Below the pieces are notes generated by a model that did no database searches, was not told where the DNA came from, and saw nothing but the letters and a program-made list of their open reading frames with translations. Both the position numbers and the translations under genes were made by a program. DNA of 63,832 bases from positions 1-63,832 of the forward strand of contig JAFXUX010000003.1 in the NCBI GenBank assembly GCA_017524805.1, in the 5' to 3' direction. This DNA comes from Candidatus Methanomethylophilaceae archaeon. Lineage in GTDB: Archaea; Thermoplasmatota; Thermoplasmata; Methanomassiliicoccales; Methanomethylophilaceae. This document shows, one piece after another, positions 8,573 through 17,078 of the stretch (position 1 is the stretch's first letter; every line of letters begins with the position of its first letter).

Positions 8573-11272
8573 TCAGGCAACAAGCTTGAGGACCTTTTCG
8601 GATCCCGCGAAGATGTGTCCTTTGAGTTTGGAAACACTCTGGCTGATAGTCTTTCCGGAAGCGTCAACAAATGTGATGCCTCCGAAAGCACCCGTACCGA
8701 TGGATTTGAGGCCGTCGCCGAAATCGACCATCTTCAACGCGCTGCATCCGAAGAATGCGTAAGCGCCGATGTACTTGACTTCTCCCACAAGGTCGATGTA
8801 CTGAAGGCTGTCACAATTTGCGAAAGCCTTGAATCCGATGGACTCCACGTTGCTGACATCGATGCTCTTCAGGGTCTTGCAGCCCTTGAACGCATTATCA
8901 GCTATGGATTTGACTGCAAATGTCGCTCCATCGTATTCGACGGTAGCAGGAACGGCAACAGCGATTATTTCGCCCTCATATCCGCTTACGGCAGCCATCT
9001 TCTTCTTAGCATCGGTCACAGTATAAACAAGAGAATCCACAGAGAATTCGGTCCCATTGACGATTCCCTTGTTGTCGAGCTTCAGTTTGCCGTCGGCTCC
9101 GACGAATTTCTTTCCGGCCAGATCTCCAACTGCCGCGCTCTTTCCATCGAAAGACACGCCTGAGAAAGCGCTCTTGCCGATGGATTTGAGACCGTCAGAG
9201 AAAGACACGGAAGTCAGTCCGGTGCATCTGAAGAAAGAGTACGCTCCGATGTATTTCACAGAGGAAAGGTCGGCAGACTCAATGGAGACGCAGTTCGCAA
9301 ATGCTTTGAGACCAACGTTGGTCACAGGTCCAAGGTCTATGGACTGGAGATCGGTGCAGGTGTAGAATGCCTTGTCGGCAATCCTGGTGACCTTGAATCC
9401 GTTGTCGCCTATGGGGTTGTCCACCGTGGCGGGGATCTTCACGTCGGTAATACCATCTTCATAGCCAATGACGGAGAGTGTCTTGCTGCTGAGCGAGGTC
9501 ACCTTATAAACGAGACCGCCCTGGGAGAACTCATAGCCAACATCAGGAGTGACTCTGAACCAGCCTTCGAGGGTTCCGGTATATCCTCTGTTCTCGTTTC
9601 CTTTGAGTACAATATGGTTCAGCTCGCTGGAAGTGGTGTTGATCTCTCCAGGTTCGTCATCGACAAGTATGGTTCTGCCCCATCCGTCATTGACGCTCAG
9701 AGTATAATCTTCGGGTTCAAGTACATACCCGAGGGCATAGATGAACACCTTGTTGTCAAACGTCTCTTTGGTTATAGGGCCGTTCAACTTGATAGTATTG
9801 ACAAGAAGCATTCCGTCAAGTGTGACAATGTTAACTTCAAATGTGCGAACAATATCTACAGGTTTGAACCCACTGTACTCAACGCATTTGAACCGCCCAT
9901 TATCTTTAACAACAACTATTTTGAAATTCTCGTAGGACCCAGTTACGTAGTTCTCATCTTCATAGTAGACAACAAACGTATTATTCACGAGTTCCACAGT
10001 AAAAGTTGCATTTTCATTCTTGGTAATGCCATTTTCTACAAGAACTTCGCCATTCTTTTTTATGGTTATTTTCGATGCAACTTTATAGTCTACAGGGGCG
10101 GATTTGAAGGAATACTTGTAAGAGGGACCAGGCTTAACATCATTATCTGAAATGGTGGCCTTATAAATGTGCCATTCTAGATCGAAACAATCATAGAAAT
10201 TTATACCCCACTCTCCATAAGTTTTCTCTTCACTTTCCTCTCCTAAATCAATGGCCATTATATAAGGAGCACCATCGACATTAGTTTCGGTTTTTTCCGT
10301 ATCGCCACTGATGTTTACTCTGTCCTGTATTTGAGCCCATTCAACATCTTTTCTGTTGTTATCCCCATCGATAAAAGAAAGATATTCTATCGCGGGACCA
10401 TGACTCTTCCCAGTGTATACTAATTGCTGGTAATGAATAGGTTCAATTGATATTTTGCGGTCTTCTTTGAGAACATCCTGAAGGCTCTTTTTCGTTATAG
10501 TCCACTCTATAGGCGTTCCTGGAATTTCTATATTTTCGCCTAATTTAATAGCCCACTTCAAAGAATATTTACCAGCATTTGTGGCAGAATCCTTTTCGTA
10601 AAAAACTAACTCGAATCCAGGAAGTTTTGATACCTCCTCTAAGGCATCATTGTCAATGTGTAAATACTTACGATTTCCAGATGAATCCATTTCGACTATG
10701 GATTGTTCAATACCATTGTAAACCAATTTACCGGCAGTAATTATAGTACCGATACGTATTGTCACAGGTAGATCGATCGTAGGAATATAAACGACAAAAC
10801 TAGATCCGTTGTCCGTAATCTCAACATTTACAGCAACGGTAACTTTTGCATTTGTTTCGAGAAGATGGGTTTTCTCGTTATACTGTAGTCCAGTTAAGGT
10901 TATTACTACAGGTGCTCCTGGATCGGTTGGGTTCACAGATAGTACTTTGCATGTGCACCGCTCACCTTGCTCGTTAATTGCGGTCTCGCCTGCAACACTT
11001 ATGTAGTCTATATCTTTTATTTCCAAACTGATTTCTTTTGTGCTATCGCTGATGCCACCTAGGTCTATAATTGCATTAAAGAACTTAGCTCCATCATAGC
11101 CTATTAATGCCTTATAATAAAACATATAATCGCCATGAATGACATCGGATATATTTTTCGGAGGATAATCAGGAAGATCCTCGCTTCCATCAGTGTCATC
11201 CAATGCAATTACGCCATTGAACAAGCAGCAAACCGACAGCAATGCTATCAGCACTTTTATTTCTGTTTTCAT
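8573..11272 (-). CDS. BspA-like leucine-rich-repeat surface protein
   Basis: An 899-residue secreted protein. An N-terminal signal peptide (hydrophobic core VLIALLSVCCLFNGVIA) is preceded by a good ribosome site, GGAGGTGCTGA, before the ATG. Residues ~30-540 are AT-rich in DNA and look like repeated beta-sandwich modules. Motifs such as LVYNGIEQ and TNAGKYSLK resemble MBG/YDG-type bacterial surface domains. Residues ~600-890 are two blocks of BspA-type leucine-rich repeats with units like IADKAFYTC, IDLGPV and VGLKAFANC. Such proteins act outside the cell in adhesion to surfaces or partner cells. I see no clear C-terminal membrane anchor. Base composition shifts between the two halves, suggesting a mosaic origin. 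Confidence 0.85.
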   Translation of the reverse strand: MKTEIKVLIALLSVCCLFNGVIALDDTDGSEDLPDYPPKNISDVIHGDYMFYYKALIGYDGAKFFNAIIDLGGISDSTKEISLEIKDIDYISVAGETAINEQGERCTCKVLSVNPTDPGAPVVITLTGLQYNEKTHLLETNAKVTVAVNVEITDNGSSFVVYIPTIDLPVTIRIGTIITAGKLVYNGIEQSIVEMDSSGNRKYLHIDNDALEEVSKLPGFELVFYEKDSATNAGKYSLKWAIKLGENIEIPGTPIEWTITKKSLQDVLKEDRKISIEPIHYQQLVYTGKSHGPAIEYLSFIDGDNNRKDVEWAQIQDRVNISGDTEKTETNVDGAPYIMAIDLGEESEEKTYGEWGINFYDCFDLEWHIYKATISDNDVKPGPSYKYSFKSAPVDYKVASKITIKKNGEVLVENGITKNENATFTVELVNNTFVVYYEDENYVTGSYENFKIVVVKDNGRFKCVEYSGFKPVDIVRTFEVNIVTLDGMLLVNTIKLNGPITKETFDNKVFIYALGYVLEPEDYTLSVNDGWGRTILVDDEPGEINTTSSELNHIVLKGNENRGYTGTLEGWFRVTPDVGYEFSQGGLVYKVTSLSSKTLSVIGYEDGITDVKIPATVDNPIGDNGFKVTRIADKAFYTCTDLQSIDLGPVTNVGLKAFANCVSIESADLSSVKYIGAYSFFRCTGLTSVSFSDGLKSIGKSAFSGVSFDGKSAAVGDLAGKKFVGADGKLKLDNKGIVNGTEFSVDSLVYTVTDAKKKMAAVSGYEGEIIAVAVPATVEYDGATFAVKSIADNAFKGCKTLKSIDVSNVESIGFKAFANCDSLQYIDLVGEVKYIGAYAFFGCSALKMVDFGDGLKSIGTGAFGGITFVDASGKTISQSVSKLKGHIFAGSEKVLKLVA

Positions 11273-11469
11273 TCAGCACCTCCTACCATTAGATTGGATA
11301 GGCCGAGCGTACCCACCTGATTGAAAGGCGCATGCGCTCCATAGCAGATCGGCCGATTCTCTGATTGCAAGAACCAGCTTCGACCATCTCTCTCCTACCT
11401 CTGCACTTACTGCTAGCACATAGGCCGAGTCTGCCATACGCCGATTATCACAGAGACAGGATTTATTAC

Positions 11470-11484
11470 TTTCGAAAACCGAAA
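11470..11484. promoter_or_regulatory. operator-like palindrome TTTCG-N5-CGAAA, copy 1
   Basis: The 15 bases TTTCGAAAACCGAAA contain the inverted repeat TTTCG/CGAAA. An identical 15-mer lies at 11783. This copy sits about 200 bases upstream of the LRR gene start. Confidence 0.5.
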
Positions 11485-11782
11485 AACGAAAATCCATAAT
11501 ACAAGAGAAATAAACGCCCCCAAAACAAAAAAAAATACCGGTATGGAGTTGCACTATGATGTTACAACTTTGATTGTTAAGACCAAAGATTATTGCCGTA
11601 TCAAATCTGAATCATAATAAACGACCCAAAATAATTGCGAATTATTGCAGCCAATCCCTAGAAATAGCCTACAGACATTACGTCACATGAAAGCTATCAA
11701 ATCGAGACGCGGCTCAGGACAGCACCATATATTGTATATTTGGATGATATAACCAATATCCTATCAGTTTAATTGTTTCTAT

Positions 11783-11797
11783 TTTCGAAAACCGAAA
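11783..11797. promoter_or_regulatory. operator-like palindrome TTTCG-N5-CGAAA, copy 2
   Basis: Identical to the 15-mer at 11470. It ends 36 bases before the start codon of the winged-helix regulator, a typical place for an autoregulatory site. Confidence 0.55.
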
Positions 11798-11833
11798 GAT
11801 GAGATTATCCGCTGGAACCCTCTAAACCAACTC

Positions 11834-12562
11834 ATGAGCGTGTCCCCCGCATCCCAGCCGGACAATCCACTGGAAGAAAAGAATGCCCAGACAATACTGA
11901 TAGTCCTGTTGGAATGCGGTGAGCAGAAGAAAACGACGCTCATGAGGCTGGTCTCCAAATCCTCCTCGATGCAGAACAGGATGGACTCTCTCGAAAGCAG
12001 CGGGCTCATAAAAACAAGGGCCGACAGCTTCAGCTACAACACGAAATGGGTCGACCTGACCGATAAAGGCAGAGATGTGGCGGTCCTCCTTAAACAGATA
12101 CACGAAATAATGAGAAACCGAAAGGAAAAAGCGGCACAGGCGCGAAGCCCATGCCTTGTTTGGTCATTCGTCCTCTTCGTCGAACGTTTCTTTCAGGATG
12201 ACGTGCGGGCTTCCGTCCACCTCTATCACGTCGCAGTTGATGCCGTAAACATCTCTCACAAGCTCCGGCGTGATGACATCCAGCGGCTTGCCTACCTTGT
12301 ATATGATCCCCGGCTCCTTCATGACTATTATCTCATGGGAATACCGGGCCGCGATGTTCAGGTCGTGGCAGATCATGATAACAAGCTTGTTGTCCACTAC
12401 CGCCAGTGCGCGCAGCATCTCGGCGACGAACACCTGATGCTTCACATCCAGGTTGGAAGTCGGCTCATCCAGGATCAGACACGGAGTCTCCTGGACAAGC
12501 CCTCTGGCCAAAGCCACCCTCTGGTGCTGCCCGGCGGAGAGCTCGTTGAAATTCCTCATTGA
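11834..12562 (+). CDS. winged-helix transcriptional regulator with abnormal 3' extension
   Basis: The first ~95 residues (to about 12120) look like a winged-helix DNA-binding domain. They include ILIVLLECGEQKKTTLMRLV, a recognition-like SSSMQNRMDSLESSGLI, a wing with YNTKWVDLTDKGRD, and a basic C-terminal helix. This would be a small one-domain regulator. The frame does not stop there. It runs another 400 bases antisense to the ATPase gene of operon B, where the sequence is plainly not homologous protein. The natural stop has probably been lost by a small indel near 12120. Two matching palindromes upstream suggest that it regulates itself and perhaps the LRR gene. Confidence 0.55.
   Translation: MSVSPASQPDNPLEEKNAQTILIVLLECGEQKKTTLMRLVSKSSSMQNRMDSLESSGLIKTRADSFSYNTKWVDLTDKGRDVAVLLKQIHEIMRNRKEKAAQARSPCLVWSFVLFVERFFQDDVRASVHLYHVAVDAVNISHKLRRDDIQRLAYLVYDPRLLHDYYLMGIPGRDVQVVADHDNKLVVHYRQCAQHLGDEHLMLHIQVGSRLIQDQTRSLLDKPSGQSHPLVLPGGELVEIPH
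12133..12155 (-). terminator. UUCG-loop hairpin after ABC operon B
   Basis: On the minus strand a nine-pair stem with two wobble pairs closes a TTCG loop and is followed by CTTTTT. It lies directly after the ATPase stop at 12164. Confidence 0.55.
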
Positions 12563-12949
12563 AAGGTCCTCCAGCGAAAGCATCTCCAGCGCCCTCCTGA
12601 CGATCTCCAGGTCTTTATGGGTGGTTCTCCACCCCTGGATATTGTGCCTCCCGATGAGGACGGTGTCCATCACGGTCATGGCGAAGATGTCCTGCGTCCC
12701 AGCCGGCACGAAGCCGACTTTCATGGAGATGTCCTTCATCGTCATCTCCTTGATGTCGACGCCGTCTATCAGGACCTCTCCCGTGTATCCCTTGTTGATG
12801 CGGTTCATGCACTTCACGAGGGTGGACTTCCCGACCCCGTTGGGGCCTATTATGCATACCAGCCCCGGCTTGTCGAACTTGAGGTTGATATCCGAGAGAA
12901 CGTGATGGGTCTTGTAGCCGAAACTCAGATTCCTGACTTCGTATTCCAT
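12164..12949 (-). CDS. ABC transporter ATPase, iron/cobamide type (operon B)
   Basis: 261 residues. Walker A is GPNGVGKST, the signature is LSAGQHQR, Walker B is CLILDEPTS and the switch region is MICHD. The C-terminal extension ends PHVILKE, as in the paralogues of operons A and C. It energises the adjacent FecCD permease on the cytoplasmic face. The gene follows the permease stop by four bases, which indicates tight coupling. The substrate is a metal chelate or corrinoid by family; which one cannot be read from the sequence. Confidence 0.93.
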   Translation of the reverse strand: MEYEVRNLSFGYKTHHVLSDINLKFDKPGLVCIIGPNGVGKSTLVKCMNRINKGYTGEVLIDGVDIKEMTMKDISMKVGFVPAGTQDIFAMTVMDTVLIGRHNIQGWRTTHKDLEIVRRALEMLSLEDLSMRNFNELSAGQHQRVALARGLVQETPCLILDEPTSNLDVKHQVFVAEMLRALAVVDNKLVIMICHDLNIAARYSHEIIVMKEPGIIYKVGKPLDVITPELVRDVYGINCDVIEVDGSPHVILKETFDEEDE

Positions 12950-12953
12950 CGGA

Positions 12954-14099
12954 TCACCACACGTTGGAGTTCTTCCTCAGGAGCAGCCACAGGAACATCG
13001 GTCCTCCGAGGAACGCGGTTATCACTCCCACCTGGAGCACCGCGGGCTGGATGATGACCCTTCCGACCAGATCCGAGACGACCAGCAGAGCGCCTCCGAA
13101 CAGCGCCGCCGCCGGGACCAAGTATCTGTTGTCGGCTCCGATGAACAGCCTGACGACGTGGGGCGCCACCAATCCGACGAAACCGATCAGGCCGGTAAAG
13201 CTGACGATTCCGGCGGTTATCAGCGCCACCAAGACCATCATTATGGTCCTGAGCTGGGCGGCGTTCACTCCCAGGGAGTTCGCCATGTCGTCCCCAGTCG
13301 ACAGCACGTTGAGCTTCTTCGACAGGAACATGATTATCACCGCGCCTACGGCGGTTATGCCGAGGGACACCACGATGTCGTCCCAGCTGGCTTTGGCCAG
13401 GGACCCGACCTGCCACTGGTACACGGCTTCCAGGTCGTTGGGGTCCGCCATGAGCATCATGACGGTCGTGAACGCGTTGAATATGTACATGACCGCGATT
13501 CCGGCCATGATCATCGTCGTGGGGGAGGATTTCTTTACTCTGGCCAGGCCGACGATCAGCGCGGTGGGTATGAGAGAGAAAACGAACGCGTTGCCTATGA
13601 CATCGTATCTCCCGCCGAAAATGCTGAATCCCGCAAGCATGGCGAGAGTCGCGCCGAAGGATGCGCCGGAAGAGACTCCGGTTGTATAAGGGTCCGCCAG
13701 AGGGTTCATCAGAGTGCTCTGCATGGCGGCTCCGCATATGGCCAGGCCGGCTCCGGCAACCACTCCCATGACCACGCGGGGCATGCGCAGCGTGCATATG
13801 GCGTAGTCGAAAGCGTCGTTGGTGATGTTCCCGGTGATGTGGTTCCACATCGTTTCGTAGGTTTCGATGAAGGTTATGTCCATGGGGCCGATTGTGGTGG
13901 CGAGACCAGCCGTGACCACCATGACCACTATGCATGCGGCCATGAAGACCCATTTGCGCCAGATGTACGTGTCATACTGGTGGTAGGATTCCTCGTCCTC
14001 CTTGGTCTGCTCGCGTTCGTCGGTCCATTTGCTGAGCGCCCTCAGCACCTTCTTACTGATGAGAGGGTCTTGTTTGAGGTCTGAAATGTTTTCATCCAT
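12954..14099 (-). CDS. FecCD-family ABC permease (operon B)
   Basis: About 381 residues, with an extra ~40-residue hydrophilic N-terminus before the first helix. The family motifs are NPLADPYTTGVSSGASFGA, MGVVAGAGLAICGAAMQ and GLIGFVGLVAPHVVRL. I prefer the ATG at 14099 (MDENISDLKQ), which has AGGA just upstream, over the GTG at 14111. The N-terminal extension resembles that of the operon C permease and is missing from operon A, so B and C look like the closer pair. It is a membrane channel for ligand delivered by the binding protein at 14172-15596. Confidence 0.92.
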   Translation of the reverse strand: MDENISDLKQDPLISKKVLRALSKWTDEREQTKEDEESYHQYDTYIWRKWVFMAACIVVMVVTAGLATTIGPMDITFIETYETMWNHITGNITNDAFDYAICTLRMPRVVMGVVAGAGLAICGAAMQSTLMNPLADPYTTGVSSGASFGATLAMLAGFSIFGGRYDVIGNAFVFSLIPTALIVGLARVKKSSPTTMIMAGIAVMYIFNAFTTVMMLMADPNDLEAVYQWQVGSLAKASWDDIVVSLGITAVGAVIIMFLSKKLNVLSTGDDMANSLGVNAAQLRTIMMVLVALITAGIVSFTGLIGFVGLVAPHVVRLFIGADNRYLVPAAALFGGALLVVSDLVGRVIIQPAVLQVGVITAFLGGPMFLWLLLRKNSNVW

Positions 14100-14137
14100 C
14101 TGTCCTGCCACCGTATAAGAATAAGAAAACGAAGGGA

Positions 14138-14161
14138 GCCCGCCCCAAAGCGGGAACGGGC
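14138..14161 (-). promoter_or_regulatory. intercistronic GC hairpin, operon B
   Basis: GCCCG/CGGGC with an inner CCC/GGG forms a hairpin between the binding-protein stop and the permease start, matching the position of the hairpins in operons A and C. Confidence 0.45.
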
Positions 14162-14171
14162 CGGTTTATGC

Positions 14172-15596
14172 TCATGGGGAGGTCTTGCCGAGCTTGAAGA
14201 CGATAAGTCCGCCGCACTCCTTGATGTCCTTGTTCTTGTCGATGAGGGTGTAGTTGTGGAAGTACTCGTTGACGTAATTCCATCCGTCCGCCTCGCTGAA
14301 GTACTCAGGATAGATGTAGGAGCACAGGAGATACAGGACGGCGACTCCGGCGAAGGTTCCGAAGGTCTCGTAGCACACTCCGTACACGTCTCCGTTCTTG
14401 TACGCGTCGAATTTGCTGTAGTAATCCGCCTTCTCCTTGAACGCGGCGTAAGCGTCGGAGTAGGAAGTCTCGTTGGTCAGCTTCCCCCACAGGCTGATGA
14501 TCAGGACGTCGGGGTTCTGGGTGAACAGGTACTCGATGGTTGTCGTGTAGCAGGGGCTGGTCGCGACGGTGGAAGGCTCCAGCTTGGCGGTCAGAGGGAG
14601 GTTTGAAGCGACGTTGGTGTAGTCTCCCATGGTCCTTCCGGTTGCAAGGGCGTCGTCGACGCTGGTCTCGACGGCCTGGTTGGTGTTGTACGGGATGATG
14701 AAAGTCTTCTCCTCGATTCCCGCGTTGTCGAAGATGGTCTGTATCTTGTTGTCGAGTCCGGTCCAGTAGTTGTAGAACTCCTTTCCCTTTTCCAGCTTGT
14801 CGAACATGAAGGAGAAGGTCAGGAATCTGTCGATGGGCTCCACGTTGGCGATGTACTTGCATTGGTCAAGCCTGACGTTGATGTAATCGATTCCCCAGCC
14901 GGCTTCGTGGAGAGCGTTGTTGACATCGAGGTTCCTGGATCCGGTGATGACTGTGACGCCAGCGGCCTGGTAAGCGGCGAGGTCGGCTTCGACGGTCTGC
15001 TCGGTACCCATATTGTACAGTTCGTGGACTCCGGGATACAGAGTGTCGGTCACACGGTCTCCGACCCATCTGTCGATACCGGCGGTGACGCGGTCCCAGA
15101 TGCCGATGATCTGGGCGGCCATGTAGCCGTAGTCATAGTTGATGCCGAGGTTTCCGGTGATCGGATAGTGGATGTACTCGGGGTATCCGTTGTCGTTGAC
15201 GTAGTAGAGAAGAGTCTTCTCCTTGTTGATGATCTTGTTCAGAGCGACGAGGTCGTCGTTGTTGACCTTTTTGTCGCAGTTGACGTCGGCGAGAGGATAT
15301 TTGGTCTTGTCCCAGACGCCAGTATTGATGATGTTTTTCAGGATGAAAACGTCGTCGGAATTGATGTCCATGTCGTTGTTGACGTTCCCGAAGATCAGAA
15401 GGTTGCATCCCGAAACCTCGAATTTGTCATAGCATTCCGCTTTGCCGTTGATCGAGGCGTTCTGAGGGGCATCCTTGATATCGTCCAGATTGTAGGACCT
15501 CTCGTTGCTTTTATTGGATGTCAAAGCCAATGCGGCCGCTGCCGCTATGATGATGGCAATAACAACCACAGCTATAATTGCTACTTTCTTATCCAT
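14172..15596 (-). CDS. dockerin-bearing ABC substrate-binding protein (operon B)
   Basis: 474 residues. It starts at the ATG at 15596 with a charged, then strongly hydrophobic N-terminus (KKVAIIAVVVIAIIIAAAAA): a membrane anchor without a lipobox cysteine. Residues ~68-130 carry two EF-hand loops in dockerin spacing, NVNNDMDINSDD and DVNCDKKVNNDD, each followed by a helix. Residues ~135-470 form an iron/cobamide-type periplasmic-binding domain. It is the first gene of operon B and the likely extracellular capture protein. In cellulosomes such EF-hand pairs bind calcium and dock onto a cohesin; no cohesin is visible in this window. Confidence 0.9.
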   Translation of the reverse strand: MDKKVAIIAVVVIAIIIAAAAALALTSNKSNERSYNLDDIKDAPQNASINGKAECYDKFEVSGCNLLIFGNVNNDMDINSDDVFILKNIINTGVWDKTKYPLADVNCDKKVNNDDLVALNKIINKEKTLLYYVNDNGYPEYIHYPITGNLGINYDYGYMAAQIIGIWDRVTAGIDRWVGDRVTDTLYPGVHELYNMGTEQTVEADLAAYQAAGVTVITGSRNLDVNNALHEAGWGIDYINVRLDQCKYIANVEPIDRFLTFSFMFDKLEKGKEFYNYWTGLDNKIQTIFDNAGIEEKTFIIPYNTNQAVETSVDDALATGRTMGDYTNVASNLPLTAKLEPSTVATSPCYTTTIEYLFTQNPDVLIISLWGKLTNETSYSDAYAAFKEKADYYSKFDAYKNGDVYGVCYETFGTFAGVAVLYLLCSYIYPEYFSEADGWNYVNEYFHNYTLIDKNKDIKECGGLIVFKLGKTSP

Positions 15597-15704
15597 CAAA
15601 TCACTTGGATAATATATCCGACAGTCAAATTATTGGGCCTGTATATCTATTCTTTGACAGTAAACTTGTAATACAATATGGTCAACATCCAAAATTCTGT
15701 GATA

Positions 15705-16928
15705 TTATACAATCGCGTTACAGAGCTCCGGCTGCCGCTGCCATCTGGATGCTCCCTCTCGCACTCCGTTCCGGCTGCCCTCTGGGAACCAATAAGTTGC
15801 CATCTTCGTGCTCCCTCCGCTCTTGGCGATGAGCCCCTCTTTCCTCATGGATTGGAGCAGATTGGTCGCTTTCACCCCGATCTGCTCTGCGGTGAGAGGC
15901 TTGGACGCCCTGGACCTGAGCAATTCCGCCACGTCCGCACGGGATACCGGGCCTGAAGCCATCAATTCAAGGACGGCATCGCGGTCGCTCATCCCGCGGG
16001 ATCCGCCCGGAATCACCCTCGATATCCCTCCCTCCGTGTCCGCCAGACCCCTTTCGATCAGAGATTTCATCCTCCTCTCCGGGACCAGACGGCCGGTGTA
16101 TATGCGGTCCAAGTCGATCAGCGTCCCTATGTCCAGACCGGAAACGGAATCCATGACCCTCGGCAGATCGCCGTAACGGATCCCATGGAATGTCACCGAC
16201 ACATAATCATCGTCGATGCGATACGAAGGCAGCGGGAAATGCCTGTGGGCCTGGCTCAGGTACATACCGCGTATCCCGGTCCCTTTCCCGGAGACCATCC
16301 CCGACTTGGCCATCGCCTCCCTGAGATAGCGGTTGCGCACCGGCGATGGGACGGACCTGCCTTCGGCGAAGGATTCCGGGTCGCCGAAGAAAGTCCCCCT
16401 GCTGCGGACCGAAACGGACTCCCCGTCCCTCTCGGTTATTTCCACCGTCCCCCCGAGGGAATAATCCTGATGGGCGAACGCGTTCAGTATCGCCTCCTCC
16501 AGGCTGGCTATGCGGTATGCGCTGACCGCCCTGGGGCTCTCTCCGCCTATATCTGCCGACCAGTTCCTTATCGCGGAAGCAGCTTGGATCGCAGCGAGAA
16601 CGATCGGACCGCTGAATGTCCTCTCGTCCGAATGCCCCCCGCCGGGATCGGCCAGCCTCCAGCGTATGCGCACCGACGGCGGGATGAGACGCTCCGACCG
16701 CTTCCCTAGAAGGATGGCCGCCGCGACTGTTACCTTTCCCCTCTTCAGGACGCCAGCTTTGGTCAGGAAAACCCCGTCGTCCCAATCCTTGGATTCGTCC
16801 GCGCGATCCGGGAATGCCAGCGCATATTTCGCCCTCAGAGCCCTCACCGCCTCCGGGTCAAGGCTCCTGAGGTCTGCATCCGGCATCACGTTCCCGGTCC
16901 AATCATCATACGTCCCAATGCCGCCCAT
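15705..16928 (-). CDS. RecG-like / AlbA_2-family ATP-binding protein, N-terminally short
   Basis: 407 residues resembling the C-terminal half of the AlbA_2/Schlafen-associated putative regulators. An HATPase-like region has SLEEAILNAFAHQDYS and GKGTGIRGMY, and a winged-helix end has PVSRADVAELL and LLQSMRKEGLI. The usual N-terminal AlbA_2 domain (about 100 residues) is missing. The first in-frame ATG lies where that domain would normally end, and the upstream sequence is closed by stops. It is either a truncated gene or a short variant. It is divergent from hdrD. Its function in this family is unknown, possibly nucleic-acid binding or transcription control. Confidence 0.6.
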   Translation of the reverse strand: MGGIGTYDDWTGNVMPDADLRSLDPEAVRALRAKYALAFPDRADESKDWDDGVFLTKAGVLKRGKVTVAAAILLGKRSERLIPPSVRIRWRLADPGGGHSDERTFSGPIVLAAIQAASAIRNWSADIGGESPRAVSAYRIASLEEAILNAFAHQDYSLGGTVEITERDGESVSVRSRGTFFGDPESFAEGRSVPSPVRNRYLREAMAKSGMVSGKGTGIRGMYLSQAHRHFPLPSYRIDDDYVSVTFHGIRYGDLPRVMDSVSGLDIGTLIDLDRIYTGRLVPERRMKSLIERGLADTEGGISRVIPGGSRGMSDRDAVLELMASGPVSRADVAELLRSRASKPLTAEQIGVKATNLLQSMRKEGLIAKSGGSTKMATYWFPEGSRNGVREGASRWQRQPELCNAIV

Positions 16929-17078
16929 GCATCCTGATAACTGTTCGCATTAATCTCATTTATTCTCATTTTTATTTCCTAAAAGGGCATCCATCGACGA
17001 TTTTCCCATATAACCATTATATACCGACAAAAAATGGGATTGACATTACCGGAAACCGCTGGTTCCGGAGGTAAACAA

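Larger units (their letters stand above)
11273..11833. promoter_or_regulatory. divergent intergenic region, mostly non-coding
   Basis: This 561-base stretch separates the LRR gene (minus) from the regulator gene at 11834 (plus). A 53-codon minus-strand frame abuts the LRR start, but it is rich in Cys, Ser and Arg and unconvincing. The clear content is two copies of a palindrome listed separately. AT-rich sequence at 11730-11770 may hold the regulator's promoter. Confidence 0.5.

Noticed and set aside
11273-11434. A 53-codon frame directly upstream of the LRR gene
   Set aside because: Its stop abuts the LRR start, but it lacks its own ribosome site and its sequence is not convincingly protein-like.
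12954-14084. Long open frames opposite the permease and other GC-rich genes, some over 300 codons
   Set aside because: They mirror well-supported genes, have low-complexity His/Arg/Asp-rich composition, and lack family motifs.
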